DNA from: CAVQJU01 sp963755195
Lineage (GTDB): Bacteria > Acidobacteriota > Vicinamibacteria > Vicinamibacterales > CAVVIG01
DNA: 64,000 nt
Reading direction: 5' to 3'
Assembly: GCA_963755195.1 (NCBI GenBank)
Contig: CAVWIZ010000001.1
Span: 1,054,001 to 1,118,000 of the forward strand
The translations under genes were made by a program, and so were the position numbers. The notes below the pieces were generated by a model. That model was not told the origin of the DNA. It saw only the letters and a program-made list of their open reading frames with translations, and ran no database searches. This document shows positions 1 to 9,767 of the stretch, in pieces. Every line of letters begins with the position of its first letter. The first letter of the stretch is position 1.

Positions 1-1122
1 CTCCTGAAACGGATCCTCCAGGACTTCGGGATTATTTCGCGCGACGAAGTGAAGCGCGGCACGCTGGCGCACGTCACGAAGCAGGAATTGATTGACGCGC
101 TGTACGATTTTCTGCTCGGGCTGATTCCACTGAAGGCGAGCGCGGTGTTGATCATCGACGAAGCGCAAAACCTGCCGCTGTCGGTCCTCGAGCAGATACG
201 CATTCTGTCGAACCTGGAGACCGACAAAGAGAAGCTGCTGCAGATCATCCTCGTCGGACAGTTGAATCTGCAGCCCTTGCTGCGCTCGCCCGAATTGCGC
301 CAGCTCGATCAACGTGTCTCGATTCGCTATCAGCTCGAGCCGCTCGACAAGGACGGCGTGGCGGCCTACGTGGCCCATCGTCTGGCCATCGCCGGCGGAT
401 CGGGCTCTGTCAGCTTCACGGGGAAGGCGCTCGAGACCGTGCACCGGCTGACGGACGGCATTCCGCGCCTGATCAACCTGATTTGCGATCGGGCGCTGCT
501 CTCGGGTTTTTCCGAACGCGTCAACCGCATCACGCCGGAGATGGTCGTGCACGCCGCCGACAGCCTCGAGGTGCAGCCGTCGCCGCGGCCGCGCTTTGGC
601 TGGATTGTCCGGCGCGCCCCGCTGCTGGCGGGCGTGGCGGTGGTGCTGCTCGCGTCGGCCCTCGCGGTCGCCACCACAGCCGTCCTCTATCGGCGGTTTT
701 CGGCGTTGGCGCCCAACGCAACCGTTGCCGCCACGGTTGCCGATGTTGTCCCCAGGGAAGCGCCGTCGCAAGCGGTCGCGTCCGTCAATCGTCGTCTGCC
801 GGAAAGCGCCGCGGCGTCGATTCTGGTGGGCGCCTACCCCATCTCCACGCCTCAGTCTGCAGCGGACCTTCGGTCGATGACCGAATGGCTGGAAGCGTCG
901 GGCTTCCACGTCTACTACTCCGAGATCGACTCGGGACTGGGCCAACGCTGGCAACGCGTGCTGGCCGGGGCGTACACTGACGAGACGACCGCGCGCGTCG
1001 ATGCCGAGCGACTCAAACATGCGTTGCCGTCGCTCGACGCGCAGGTGGTGGCGGTGGGACCTGTGGCGGCGCCGGTCCGTGAGCCGGACCTTGTCCTTCG
1101 CCGGGCGGGAATCGATCCGTGA
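1..1122 (+). CDS. GspA/ExeA-like AAA ATPase with C-terminal SPOR-like domain (5' end outside window)
   Basis: The reading frame is open from base 1, so the N-terminus with Walker A lies upstream. The visible part starts within the AAA domain and shows a clear Walker B, VLIIDEAQNLP (about bases 148-180), followed by the sensor/lid region typical of GspA/ExeA (AAA_22 group). A hydrophobic segment at about 616-700 (LLAGVAVVLLASALAVATTA) is a single membrane helix. The C-terminus (about 826-1060) has the G-Y/F-x-V alternation of a SPOR-like peptidoglycan-binding domain. GspA-type ATPases work with GspB in placing secretion or pilus machinery across peptidoglycan. The next gene overlaps by 4 bases (GTGA) and begins like GspB, supporting this role. 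The SPOR assignment is by pattern only. Confidence 0.8.
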   Translation, partial: LLKRILQDFGIISRDEVKRGTLAHVTKQELIDALYDFLLGLIPLKASAVLIIDEAQNLPLSVLEQIRILSNLETDKEKLLQIILVGQLNLQPLLRSPELRQLDQRVSIRYQLEPLDKDGVAAYVAHRLAIAGGSGSVSFTGKALETVHRLTDGIPRLINLICDRALLSGFSERVNRITPEMVVHAADSLEVQPSPRPRFGWIVRRAPLLAGVAVVLLASALAVATTAVLYRRFSALAPNATVAATVADVVPREAPSQAVASVNRRLPESAAASILVGAYPISTPQSAADLRSMTEWLEASGFHVYYSEIDSGLGQRWQRVLAGAYTDETTARVDAERLKHALPSLDAQVVAVGPVAAPVREPDLVLRRAGIDP

Positions 1123-2559
1123 GCCTGATCCTGGACGCGCTCCGACGCAAGACGCCTGCCGCGGAGGGCGGGGACGAGGGCCGCAGCGAGGCCCGCTCGG
1201 ACACCGTGCTGGCGACGCTCGGCTATCCGCGTCCTCGGCCGCCATCGGAAGGCCTCTCGAAAAAGACGCTGGCCGTTTACGGCGGCGCCGCCGTCGCGAT
1301 TGGCTTCGTCAGTGTCTCGCTGCTGATTGTGCTTCTCGCGCCGCCCGCGCAGCAGACGCCGGTTCTGCCGTCACGCGCCGCAGTGAGGACTCCGGCTGCG
1401 CCGCCAACGGCCAGCGTGACGACGCCCGCGACAACCCCGCCTGTCGTCGTCGCCCCGGCTGCGGGTCCCGCTCCTGCGGTGAAACCGCCTGTTGTCGCAG
1501 CCCCGCCCGCGGTTCCCGCTCCCGCGGTGAAACCGCCTGTTGTCGCGGCTCCGGCTGTGATACCCGCTCCTGCGGCGAAACCTCCCGTGTCCGCAGTGAA
1601 ATCGCCTGTCGCGGCCGCGCCCGTGTTGAAACAGCCCGCTGCCGCGCCGGCTATGAAGCCGCCTGTTGCCGTGGCCACGCCGTCTGACAAGCCGGCGGCC
1701 GCCGCCGCGCCGGCGTCGAAGCCGCCCACGGTCGTCGCTGCACCCGCCGTCACGCCGCCGGCGGCCACGTCGTCTCCCGCGGCGCCGGCGCCGGTCGCAC
1801 AGCCAGCCGACAGTGCGGCGAGGCGTCTGCCGCCGGCTGAACCAAGTCCACGGCCAGCAGCACCGGCCGTGCCGCCAGCCACGATCGTGCCGCGCGCCAC
1901 GCCAGCCGAACGAGCGACTGTTCCGCCGCGGCGGCCGGCACCAGCCCAGCCGCCACCGGAGACGGCTTCCGTTCGCGCCGCGCCGGCACCCATGCCGCCA
2001 AATCACTTCAGCCTGGCGCTGTACTACCAGCGAATCGCGCGACTACGACAACGCGCTGGTGCACTATCGCGCGCTGCTCGAGCAGAACGATGCGAGCGCC
2101 GAGGTCCACAACAACCTCGGGCTGCTGTATCAGGATCACGGCCAGCTCGACGACGCGGTGAGGCAGTTTCAGCGGGCGATCGCGATCGATCCGAGGTACG
2201 TCAAGGCGCACAACAATCTCGGCGTCGCGTTCATGCGTCGAATCGGCCCGACAACGCCGCCGCCGAGTTCCGCGTCGCGCTGGCCGCCGAGCCGCGCAAC
2301 GTCGAATCGATGGTGAACCTCGCGCTGGTGCAGAAGGCCGCCGGCCGCGTCGCGGACGCCCGCGATCTGCTGCAGCGCGCGGTGACGATCGATCCGCGCA
2401 ATCCCGGCTCGCACTACAACCTCGCCGTCGTCGCCGACGAGGGCGGAGAGAGAACGCGTGGCCATCGAGCACTACCGCGCGTTTCTCAAGTACGGCACCG
2501 TCACGCACACCGACCTGGTCGCGCGGGTGCGCGCGCGGCTGGCCGCGCTGGCCGGCTGA
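1119..2559 (+). CDS. GspB-like membrane protein with Pro/Ala-rich linker and TPR repeats (frameshifted as assembled)
   Basis: The start GTG overlaps the upstream stop. The N-terminus MSLILDALRRK resembles the GspB opening. A membrane helix follows (LAVYGGAAVAIGFVSVSLLIVLLA, about residues 50-73), then about 230 residues of Pro/Ala/Val repeats, then TPR repeats with the A-x-x-N-L-G pattern (HNNLGLLYQD, HNNLGVAF, HYNLAVV). The TPR part is split over three frames: extra bases near 2034 and 2450, and a net +2 near 2240, must be removed to read through to the stop at 2557-2559 (ending ARLAALAG). Topology suggests a cytoplasmic N-tail and a periplasmic TPR domain. Function is inferred from pairing with the GspA-like gene. 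Confidence 0.65.
1440..1660 (+). repeat. Coding tandem repeats for Pro/Ala/Val-rich linker
   Basis: Imperfect tandem copies encode PAPAVKPPVVAAP-like units. Near-identical DNA words such as GTGAAACCGCCTGTTGTCGC recur at about 1480 and 1526. Copy number probably varies between strains; no separate function is implied. Confidence 0.7.
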
Positions 2560-2601
2560 CCTTCGACGTGCTCAGGTCACCCTCAGGCGGAGTCGAAGGG
2601 T
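2559..2601. repeat. REP-like imperfect palindrome (ACCTTCGAC ... GTCGAAGGGT)
   Basis: The arms ACCTTCGAC at 2559 and GTCGAAGGGT at 2592-2601 pair, extended by CTCAGG and CCTCAGG toward the loop. The element begins on the last base of the upstream stop codon and ends 16 bases before the acs start. The TTCGAC...CTCAGG type of dispersed palindrome is something I recall from many environmental genomes; no transposase is adjacent. It may also act as a weak transcription stop. Confidence 0.6.
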
Positions 2602-2617
2602 GAAGTAAGATTCCGGC

Positions 2618-4592
2618 ATGGCCGACCAGCCGTGCCGAGTTCGACGACCTCCTTCGCGAAGACCGCACCTTTCCTCCACCCCAGGCGTTCCGAGCACACG
2701 CGGTCGCGTCGCGACGAGCGCGTCTACGCCGACGCGGCACGCGATCCGGAGGCGTTCTGGGCCGGGCTGGCCGCTGAGCTCGAGTGGTCGCGGCCCTGGA
2801 CGCGCGTGCTCGACTGGCAGCCGCCTCACGCGAAGTGGTTCGTCGGCGGGCAGCTGAACGCCAGCGTCAACTGCGTGGATCGCCACGTCCGCGGACCGCG
2901 CCGCAACAAGGCGGCGATCATCTGGGAAGGCGAGCCGGGCGATCGGCGCACGCTGACGTATTTCGATCTTCACCGTCAGGTGTCGACGTTCGCCAACGTC
3001 CTGAAGTCGCTCGGGACCAAGAAGGGCGATCGCGTCGCGATCTACATGCCGCTCATTCCCGAGCTGGCGATCGCGATGCTCGCCTGCGCGCGCATCGGCG
3101 CCGTGCACAGCGTCGTGTTCGGCGGTTTCAGCGCCGAATCGCTGCGCGATCGCATCAACGATCAAAAGGCACGCCTGCTCATCACGGCCGACGGCGGCTA
3201 CCGGCGCGGCCAGATCGTGCCGCTGAAGACAGGTCGCCGACGAAGCGGTCGCCGGACACGCCGTCGATCGAGCACGTCGTGGTGGTCCAGCGCGGCGGCG
3301 GGACGTCGATTCCCGTCACGATGAAAGACGGCCGCGACCACTGGTATCACGACCTGATGGCAGGCGCATCGTCGCGCTGCGATCCCGAGCCGATGGACGC
3401 CGAGGACATGCTCTACATCCTCTACACGTCCGGCACGACCGGGAAACCGAAGGGCATCGTCCACACGACGGGCGGTTATCTGGTCGGCACGTACGCGACG
3501 ACGAAGCTGGTGTTCGACCTCCGCGAAGACGACGTGTTCTGGTGCACGGCGGACATCGGCTGGGTCACCGGACACAGCTACGTCGTCTACGGTCCGCTCG
3601 CCAACGGCGCGACGGTCGTGATGTACGAAGGCGCGCCCGACTGGCCGCAGAAGGATCGATTCTGGTCGCTCATCGAGCGCTACGGCGTGACGGTGCTTCT
3701 ATACGGCGCCGACGGCGATTCGCGCGTTCATGCGCTGGGGCACCGAATGGCCGAAGCGCCGCGATCTCTCGTCGCTGCGGCTGCTCGGATCGGTCGGCGA
3801 GCCGATCAACCCCGAAGCGTGGATCTGGTACCACGCAGGTCATCGGCGGCGAGCGCTGCCCGGTGGTCGACACGTGGTGGCAGACCGAGACCGGCGCCAT
3901 CATGATCACGCCGCTGCCCGGCGTGACGACGCTCGAAGCCGGGCTCGGCGACGCGGCCGTTTCCCGGCATCACCGCGGAGATCCGCAACGAACGCGGCGA
4001 CACCGTCGACGTCGGCGGCGGCCTGCTCGCGCTCACGCGGCCGTGGCCGTCGATGCTGCGCGGCATCTACGGCGATCCCGATCGCTACGTCCGCCAGTAC
4101 CTGGAACAAGTGGGGCCCCGGCGTCTACGTGACCGGCGACGGCGCCAAGCGCGACGCCGACGGCTACTTCTGGCTGCTCGGCCGCGTCGACGACGTGATC
4201 AACGTCGCCGGTCATCGCATCGGCACGATGGAGGTCGAGAGCGCGCTCGTCGATCATCCGAGCGTCGCCGAGGCCGCGGTCGTCGGCCGCGCGCACGAGA
4301 TCAAGGGGCAGGCGATCGCGGCGTTCGTCACGCTGAAGGACGGGCAGCAAGGCGCGCTCGAGCGATCTGGTCGACGACCTGAAGGAGCACGTCGTCAAGA
4401 AGATCGGCGCGATCGCGCGGCCCGACGACATCCTGTTCACCGCCGATCTGCCCGAAGACGCGTTCCGGCAAGATCATGCGCCGGCTGCTGCGCGACATCG
4501 CCGAAGGCAAGGCGCTCGGCGACACGACGACGCTGGCCGATCCCGCCGTGGTCGCGAAGCTGAAGGCGAATTACGAGGAGGAGTACGGCTAG
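2618..4592 (+). CDS. acs: acetyl-CoA synthetase (AMP-forming), frameshifted as assembled
   Basis: Activates acetate to acetyl-CoA through acetyl-AMP in the cytoplasm. The reading must switch frame about ten times, but every family block is present in order: WFVGGQLNASVNCVDRH, the AMP-binding signature YTSGTTGKPKGIVHTTGG (about 3421), CPVVDTWWQTETGA (about 3860), GRVDDVINVAGHRIGTMEVE (about 4180) and the acetylatable-lysine motif TRSGKIMRR (about 4457). Each shift I resolved is one extra base, for example CAGTACCTGG for CAGTACTGG near 4103 and CCCGAAGACG for CCCAAGACG near 4451. The ATG at 2618 opens the family-like MADQP N-terminus. Restored length is about 655 residues, normal for Acs. The gene is convergent with the GGDEF gene and their stop codons overlap. 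Confidence 0.85.
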
Positions 4593-5637
4593 AGGTTGGG
4601 CAGGCGCGACTGCTGCGACGCCCGCGTAGCCGTCGACGCGCTCGACGCGGTTGCGCCCGATCTGCTTCGCGCGCTCGACGGCGGCTTCCGCGTCGGCGAC
4701 CAGCCGCTCGGGATCGATGCACGTCGCCGACGCGCGACCTGGACGTTGATGACGGCGGCGCTGACGGTCACCGGCACCTGGCTGGTCGGTCCGGTGATCG
4801 GTGAACCCCAGCCGCTCTTCGACGGTGTGCACGCACGCGCTCGGCGAGCTCGGACGGCGTGCTCGGCGTCGGTTCGCGTCAGCAGGACGACCATCGAGTC
4901 TTCCGAGTGCCGCGCCACCCAGTCGTGCTGCCGGAAGTACTTGCGGATCAGAATGCCGAGCCGCTCGAGCATCTTGTCGCCGACGCCGTAGCCGTGCTCC
5001 TTGTTGATGGCCGACAGGCGATCGACGTCGAACAGAATCAGCGAGATCGGGTAGCCGTAGCGCCCGGCGCGCTCGACTTCCTTGGCGAGCACGGCGTCGA
5101 ACATCACCCGCGTGTACAGCGTCGTCAGGCGATCGATGATCGCGGCCCCGGCGGGCTCGAGCTGCGCGCGCTCGGTGTAGGCGGCCAGCATGTCGAACGA
5201 CGCGCGCCGGACGAGCTGCGCGACGACCGGCCACGGCTCGCTGGTGGCGCCGATCGTTTCGCTGAGCGCCAGCTCGTCGAGCGCCGTGCGCTCGGTCAGG
5301 TACGCGAACGTGAACAGCCGCTCGATCGACAGCGACGCGTTCGAGGACGATCGCGGTGGAGGTCGGCGACGAAGCCGCCTCGGGCGTCGAGCCGCCCGTC
5401 GCGCACCGCGAACGCCAGCAGCTGGGTCAGCAGCGACCGATCGCGGTCGCAGTAGTCGGCGTCGAGTTCCTCGCTGCCGCTGTATGGGAAAATCGCGACC
5501 GTGTCGGCCGTGATGATGTTCCGCTGATCGACAAGGGCCGTGGAAATCTGCTGCCGCAGATCGTCCTGGACTCTGCCGTGCTCTCGTCGCCAAACGTGGG
5601 ATCGGGATCGAGGATCCATGCGGAGGATGTGGGACAT
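4589..5637 (-). CDS. degenerate GGDEF-domain protein (frameshifted as assembled)
   Basis: Reads leftward from the ATG at 5637 (MSHILRMDPRS) through an alpha-helical N-terminal region of about 200 residues to a GGDEF fold: TRVMFDAVLAKEVERAGR, ISLILFDVDRLSAINKEHG, VGDKMLERLGILIRKYFR. The GG(D/E)EF signature is replaced by the residues SEDSM within VARHSEDSMVVLL. The catalytic loop is therefore lost and the domain is probably not an active diguanylate cyclase; it may sense nucleotide or bind partners. Frame switches occur near 5340, 4790-4830 and 4735. The C-terminus ERAKQIGRNRVERVDG is family-typical. The stop at 4589-4591 overlaps the acs stop on the other strand. Confidence 0.7.
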
Positions 5638-5757
5638 GTTCACAGAAGGGCCGCGCCGACGCAAGCCGCTCGTGAGGCCCGGGACGCTGTCGCTGACGTT
5701 CCCGAGTGGTGCAGGAGTGCGCAGCTGCACGCCATCTCACCCCGAGCGACTACCGTG

Positions 5758-7565
5758 AATGCCCGCTCGAACCGACAAAAAAGCCGGAAGCGCTTTGCGC
5801 TCGGCGGGGGCGAGGTGCGGGTGATGCCGTCCGCCTGGGGATCGAACTGTCGCCCGGGCGCCTGCCGCATCGTCGAGATCGATGCGCGAGGTGGGTTCGG
5901 CCGCCGCGGGCGGACACGCGTGTGCGATCGTTCGCGGTACTGCCGCGAGCGGGTGCCGAGACACGAGGCGAAAGCTCGCGTCGCTTCGGCGAGCGGCCCG
6001 CCGCGGCCGTCGTGTGTGGGGCGTGCACGAGCGACCATCGTCAGGCGATGGTGACGCGAGGGTTCGTACTACCGGATGCGACACGAGGCGGTGACGGCGT
6101 CGCAGAGCGCCGGGGTCGACAGTGGCGGCATGGTCGCCGACATCTCGCCCGTGTCGCGGCGGGACTGAGAAAGCGGCGCGACGACCCGTGGTCGTCGCGC
6201 TCGCGCGCAGGATGAAGTCGCGACGGTGCTGCGGTCGCTGACCGATGACGGCGTGAGCGTGCGATCGATCGTGACGCCGGCGCTCGCGCTGGCGTCGCTC
6301 GCGAGGCTCGGCGCCAGTCGGCCGCGCCCGGTCTGACCGAGGCGTACGTGGCACTCGAGCGAAACCGCGACGCGCGATTGCGCTGCGTGCGGGACGGCGC
6401 GCTCATCGCGGCCCGCGAGCTGCCGTGGGGTTATCGAGGACGAACGGGGACACACCGCGGCCGCGCGACGAGATCGCCGAGCGGCTCGCCGACGAGATTC
6501 GAGCGCTTTCTCGATGCGTCGGCGCGCCATCGACAGACCATGTCGCCAGATTTGCGTCTGCGGCGGCCTGCCGGAGCTGCGCAGCATGACGGTGCCGCTG
6601 ATGGAACGGCTCGACATCGAGGTCGAGACCGCTCGACTCGCTGTTCGGGATCGACGCGAGCGCGGCTGCCGCAGCCGGCGGACGAGTTTCGGGAGCGCAC
6701 GTCGGAACTGCGGCTCGCGTGGGCGGTCGGCGGCCGACTGGCCGGCGCCGATCAACCTCCTGCGCGAGCGGCAACGGCGACGCGCCAAGATCGTGCTGAC
6801 GCAGGCGGCGGTCGCGGCGGGCGTCGCGACGGGCGTCGGTCTGGCCTGGCAGGTCGCAGCAGAGCGAGTGGTGGCGGCCGACGAGCCCGCCGCCAGTTGC
6901 GAAACGGCCGGCCGTGGCGCCAGTCGATCCGATCGCTCGCCAGACCGCGAAATCGACTCCGCCGCCTCCGGTTGCGTTGCCGTCGGCAGCGCGTCGCCTG
7001 CGGTTGCGCCGGCCGCCGCGCCTGTTGTCGCGCGTCCGGCCGCCGAGCCACCGCCACAGGCGATCCGTTCCGGTTACGCCGTCGCCCGCGCCGGTTGTCG
7101 CACGTCCGGCCGTCCAGTCGACCACGCCGCATCCCTTCCGGTCGCGCGTGCTGACACGAGCGCAGATACGGGCCGGCCCAGGCTGCCGCCGCTGCCGCCC
7201 GTAGTCCGCCTCGAGCGCAGGTGCCGGCGCCTGTCCGCACCACCGCGGGCGAGGGCGACCGAGTTGCTGCCACCGGTGACGCGTGACGTTCAGCCTTCCG
7301 CCGTCGCTCCGCGTCGGCCCTCGGAGCGTCGACCCGCCACACCGGCTGGACATACCGCTGCCGTTCGAGGCGGCGCTCGGGACGATTCTTGTATTCGCCC
7401 GAGTCGCAAGCTGGCCATCATCGACGGTCACGATCGTCGAGGTTGGCGACGATGTCCGTGGGGCGCGAGTCGTCGACATCACGGCAGACGGCGGTGCTGC
7501 TGCGCGACGCGCAGGGGCAGCTGCGGCAACTGACGGTCGGACGTCCGGTCGCTGGACGCCCATGA
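5758..7565 (+). pseudogene. PilM/GspL-like actin-fold protein with TM helix and T2SSB-like C-terminal domain (heavily frameshifted)
   Basis: No frame is open throughout, but joining fragments gives one coherent protein. The N-terminus holds LGIELSPG and ACRIVEID, an actin/PilM-like phosphate loop; then AVVVWG, YYRMRHEAVTASQSAGVD, GMVADISPVS, DEVATVLRSL and ALIAARELPWGYEDERGH follow, as in PilM or the cytoplasmic part of GspL. Around 6600-6760 reads MERLDIEVETLDSLFGID and WPAPINLLRERQRRR, then a membrane helix at about 6785-6855. A Pro-rich stretch leads to a C-terminal LAIIDG, TIVEVGDDVRGARVVDIT, RDAQGQLRQLTVG module resembling the GspB C-terminal domain. Start and internal junctions are uncertain. 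It lies just upstream of a PilB/GspE ATPase, consistent with a secretion or pilus assembly platform. Confidence 0.55.
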
Positions 7566-7639
7566 GTAGCTGCTCGGAGGAGCGGAGCCACTACAGATTG
7601 TGGGGTATGACGGGCTGAAATGTTGAATCGGATTTTGCG

Positions 7640-7669
7640 TTGCTTCGGCGAGCGAGCGGTTCGTAGAAT
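7640..7669 (+). promoter_or_regulatory. putative sigma70-type promoter for pilB-like gene
   Basis: TTGCTT at 7640-7645, an 18-base spacer and TAGAAT at 7664-7669, about 48 bases before the TTG start at 7717. Pattern match only. Confidence 0.35.
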
Positions 7670-7716
7670 CGATTTTCTGCTCTGGATTCGCGGCAGTTTA
7701 GCGCCGAGGGACCTGG

Positions 7717-9745
7717 TTGCGCAAGAAGATCGGTGAGTGCCTGATTCAGGCCGGCCTCATCACGGAGGACGATCTCCGTGCTGCGCTGGCCGAGCACAAG
7801 CGTACGGGCGAGCGTCTCGGCGTGGTGCTCGTCCGCATGAACCTCGCGACCGAGAAGCAGATCGCGAAGGCGCTCGCCTTCCAGCTCGGATTTCCGTACA
7901 TCAACCTCGCCGAAAACCCGCCCGATCCGACGGCCGTCGTGCTGATTCCGAAGGAAGTCTCGCTCAAGCGCGTCTGCGTCGCCGTCAGGCTCGAAAAGAA
8001 CCTGCTGACGGTGGCGATGTCCGACCCGCTGCTGTTCAGCCTGGTGCAGGATCTCGAGTTCCAGACCGGCTACCGGATCAAGCAGGTCGTCGCGACGCGC
8101 GGCGACATCGTCGAGGCCATCCAGACCGGCTATCCCGACAAGGCGCTGGCGTCGGACGCACGCAACCGCCGTCGGATCTGGTGGCGACGGGCGGCCCGCG
8201 AGGCGGCCGTCGACGCGGCTCGAAGCCGGCGATGGATCGCCGACGCCGAGACGGCGCTGGCCGGCGCGTCGAAGACGAGGTGTTCGAGCCGGTCGCCGGC
8301 CTCAAGGAACGCAGCGAGGCCGCCCCGATCATCGATCTCGTCGATCTGGTCGTGAAGAGCGCCATCAAGAGCCAAGGCGAGCGACATTCACGTCGAGCCG
8401 ATGGAAAAGGGCGTCCTCATCCGTCATCGCCTCGACGGCCTGCTCAAGGAAGTCATGGACCTGCCCAAGTGGGTTCACGAAGGGCTGATCGCGCGACTGA
8501 AGATCATGGCCGGCATGGACATCGCCGAGAAACGGCTGCCGCAGGACGGCCGTCTGCGATCGACGGCCGAAGACGGCAGCCGACGTGGACTTCCGCGTGT
8601 CGACGCTCCGCACGCTTGTTTGGCGAGAAGGTCGTCATGCGCGTGCTCGACCACCGCAAGGGCGTGCCCGCGCTCGAGGAGATCGGCATGTCGGCGACGG
8701 CGATGGAGGAGCTGCACTACTTCCTCCGCCACCAGCACGGCATGATTCTCGTCGTCGGCCCGACCGGCAGCGGAAAGTCGACGACGCTGAGCTCGGCGCT
8801 GAAGTCGGTGCAGTCGGAGAAGACCAACATCATCACGATCGAGGATCCGGTCGAGTACCAGATCCCCGGCGTCAACCAGACGCAGATCAACGAGAAGATC
8901 AAGCTGACGTTCGCCAGCGCGCTGCGCTCGATTCTGCGGCAGGATCCCGACGTCATCCTCGTCGGCGAAATCCGCGACGCCGAAACGGCGAAGATCGCGA
9001 TGCAGGCGGCGCAGACGGGCCATCTCGTGCTCTCGACGCTCCATACCGACGATGCGCCGTCGGTGGTGACGCGGTTGATGGACATCGGCAGCCGAGCCGT
9101 ACGTGATTGCCGGCGCGCTCATCGGCGTCGTCGCCCAGCGGCTCGTGCGCCGGCTGTGCGTCGAACTGCCGGCGGCAGTACACGCCGCCGCTCAGAAACG
9201 CTGCGGTCGCTGAACATCGCCGAGGCTGACGCCGCCATCGATCCCGTTCTACAAGTCGGTCGGCTGCGATCAGTGCAACCACACGGGCTATCGCGGCCGC
9301 ATCGGCATCTACGAAGTGATGCGCGTCACCGACAAGCTGCGGCGGGCGATTGCGGCGCACGCCTCCGAGGCCCAGATTCGCGAGGCGGCGGTCTCGGGCG
9401 GCATGATCAGCCTTGGCGAAGACGGCCTGGCCAAGGTGAAGAGCGGCATCACGACGCCGGAAGAACTGCTGCGCGTCGTGACCGAGGTCCGCGAGGTGCG
9501 GACGCTCTGCACGGGCTGCGGCGCGGCGGTCGGCGTCGATTTCATCGCGTGCCCGAATTGCGGCAAGCGTTTGAGCGGTGGCTGTCCGCACTGCGGACGG
9601 GCGCTGCAGCCAGGCTGGAACTTCTGTCCGTACTGCGCGCGGAGCACCGAAACCAAGCGCCCCGGAAGCGGCTTCGCGACCGCGAGACGCCCGAGCCGTC
9701 CGCCGCGAGCTGCCGGCCGCCAACGTCGCCGAGTTCAAGAAGTAG
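7717..9745 (+). CDS. PilB/GspE-family assembly ATPase with C-terminal double zinc ribbon (frameshifted as assembled)
   Basis: Starts at TTG 7717 behind GAGGG. The N-terminal domain MRKKIGECLIQAGLITEDDL is the standard T2SSE_N/PilB opening. Core motifs are SDIHVEPMEKGVLIRHRLDG, Walker A GPTGSGKSTT (about 8758), ITIEDPVEYQIPGVNQTQIN, RQDPDVILVGEIRD (Walker B), the His box TGHLVLSTLHTDDAP and the four-Cys-like CDQCNHTGYRGRIGIYE region. After the normal end (TPEELLRVVTEV) comes an added tail with four CxxC pairs: CTGCG, CPNCGK, CPHCG and CPYC (about 9508-9640), a double zinc ribbon. It ends AANVAEFKK, stop 9743-9745. Extra single bases occur near 8180, 8375, 8577, 8622, 9092, 9170-9240 and 9660. 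Powers pilus or pseudopilus polymerisation at the inner membrane. Confidence 0.8.
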
Positions 9746-9767
9746 GACGCGCCTCGATCGCATCACC

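Noticed and set aside
2034..9745. Programmed frameshifting as explanation of split genes
   Set aside because: Shifts occur many times per gene at unrelated sites without slippery sequences, in genes never known to use recoding.
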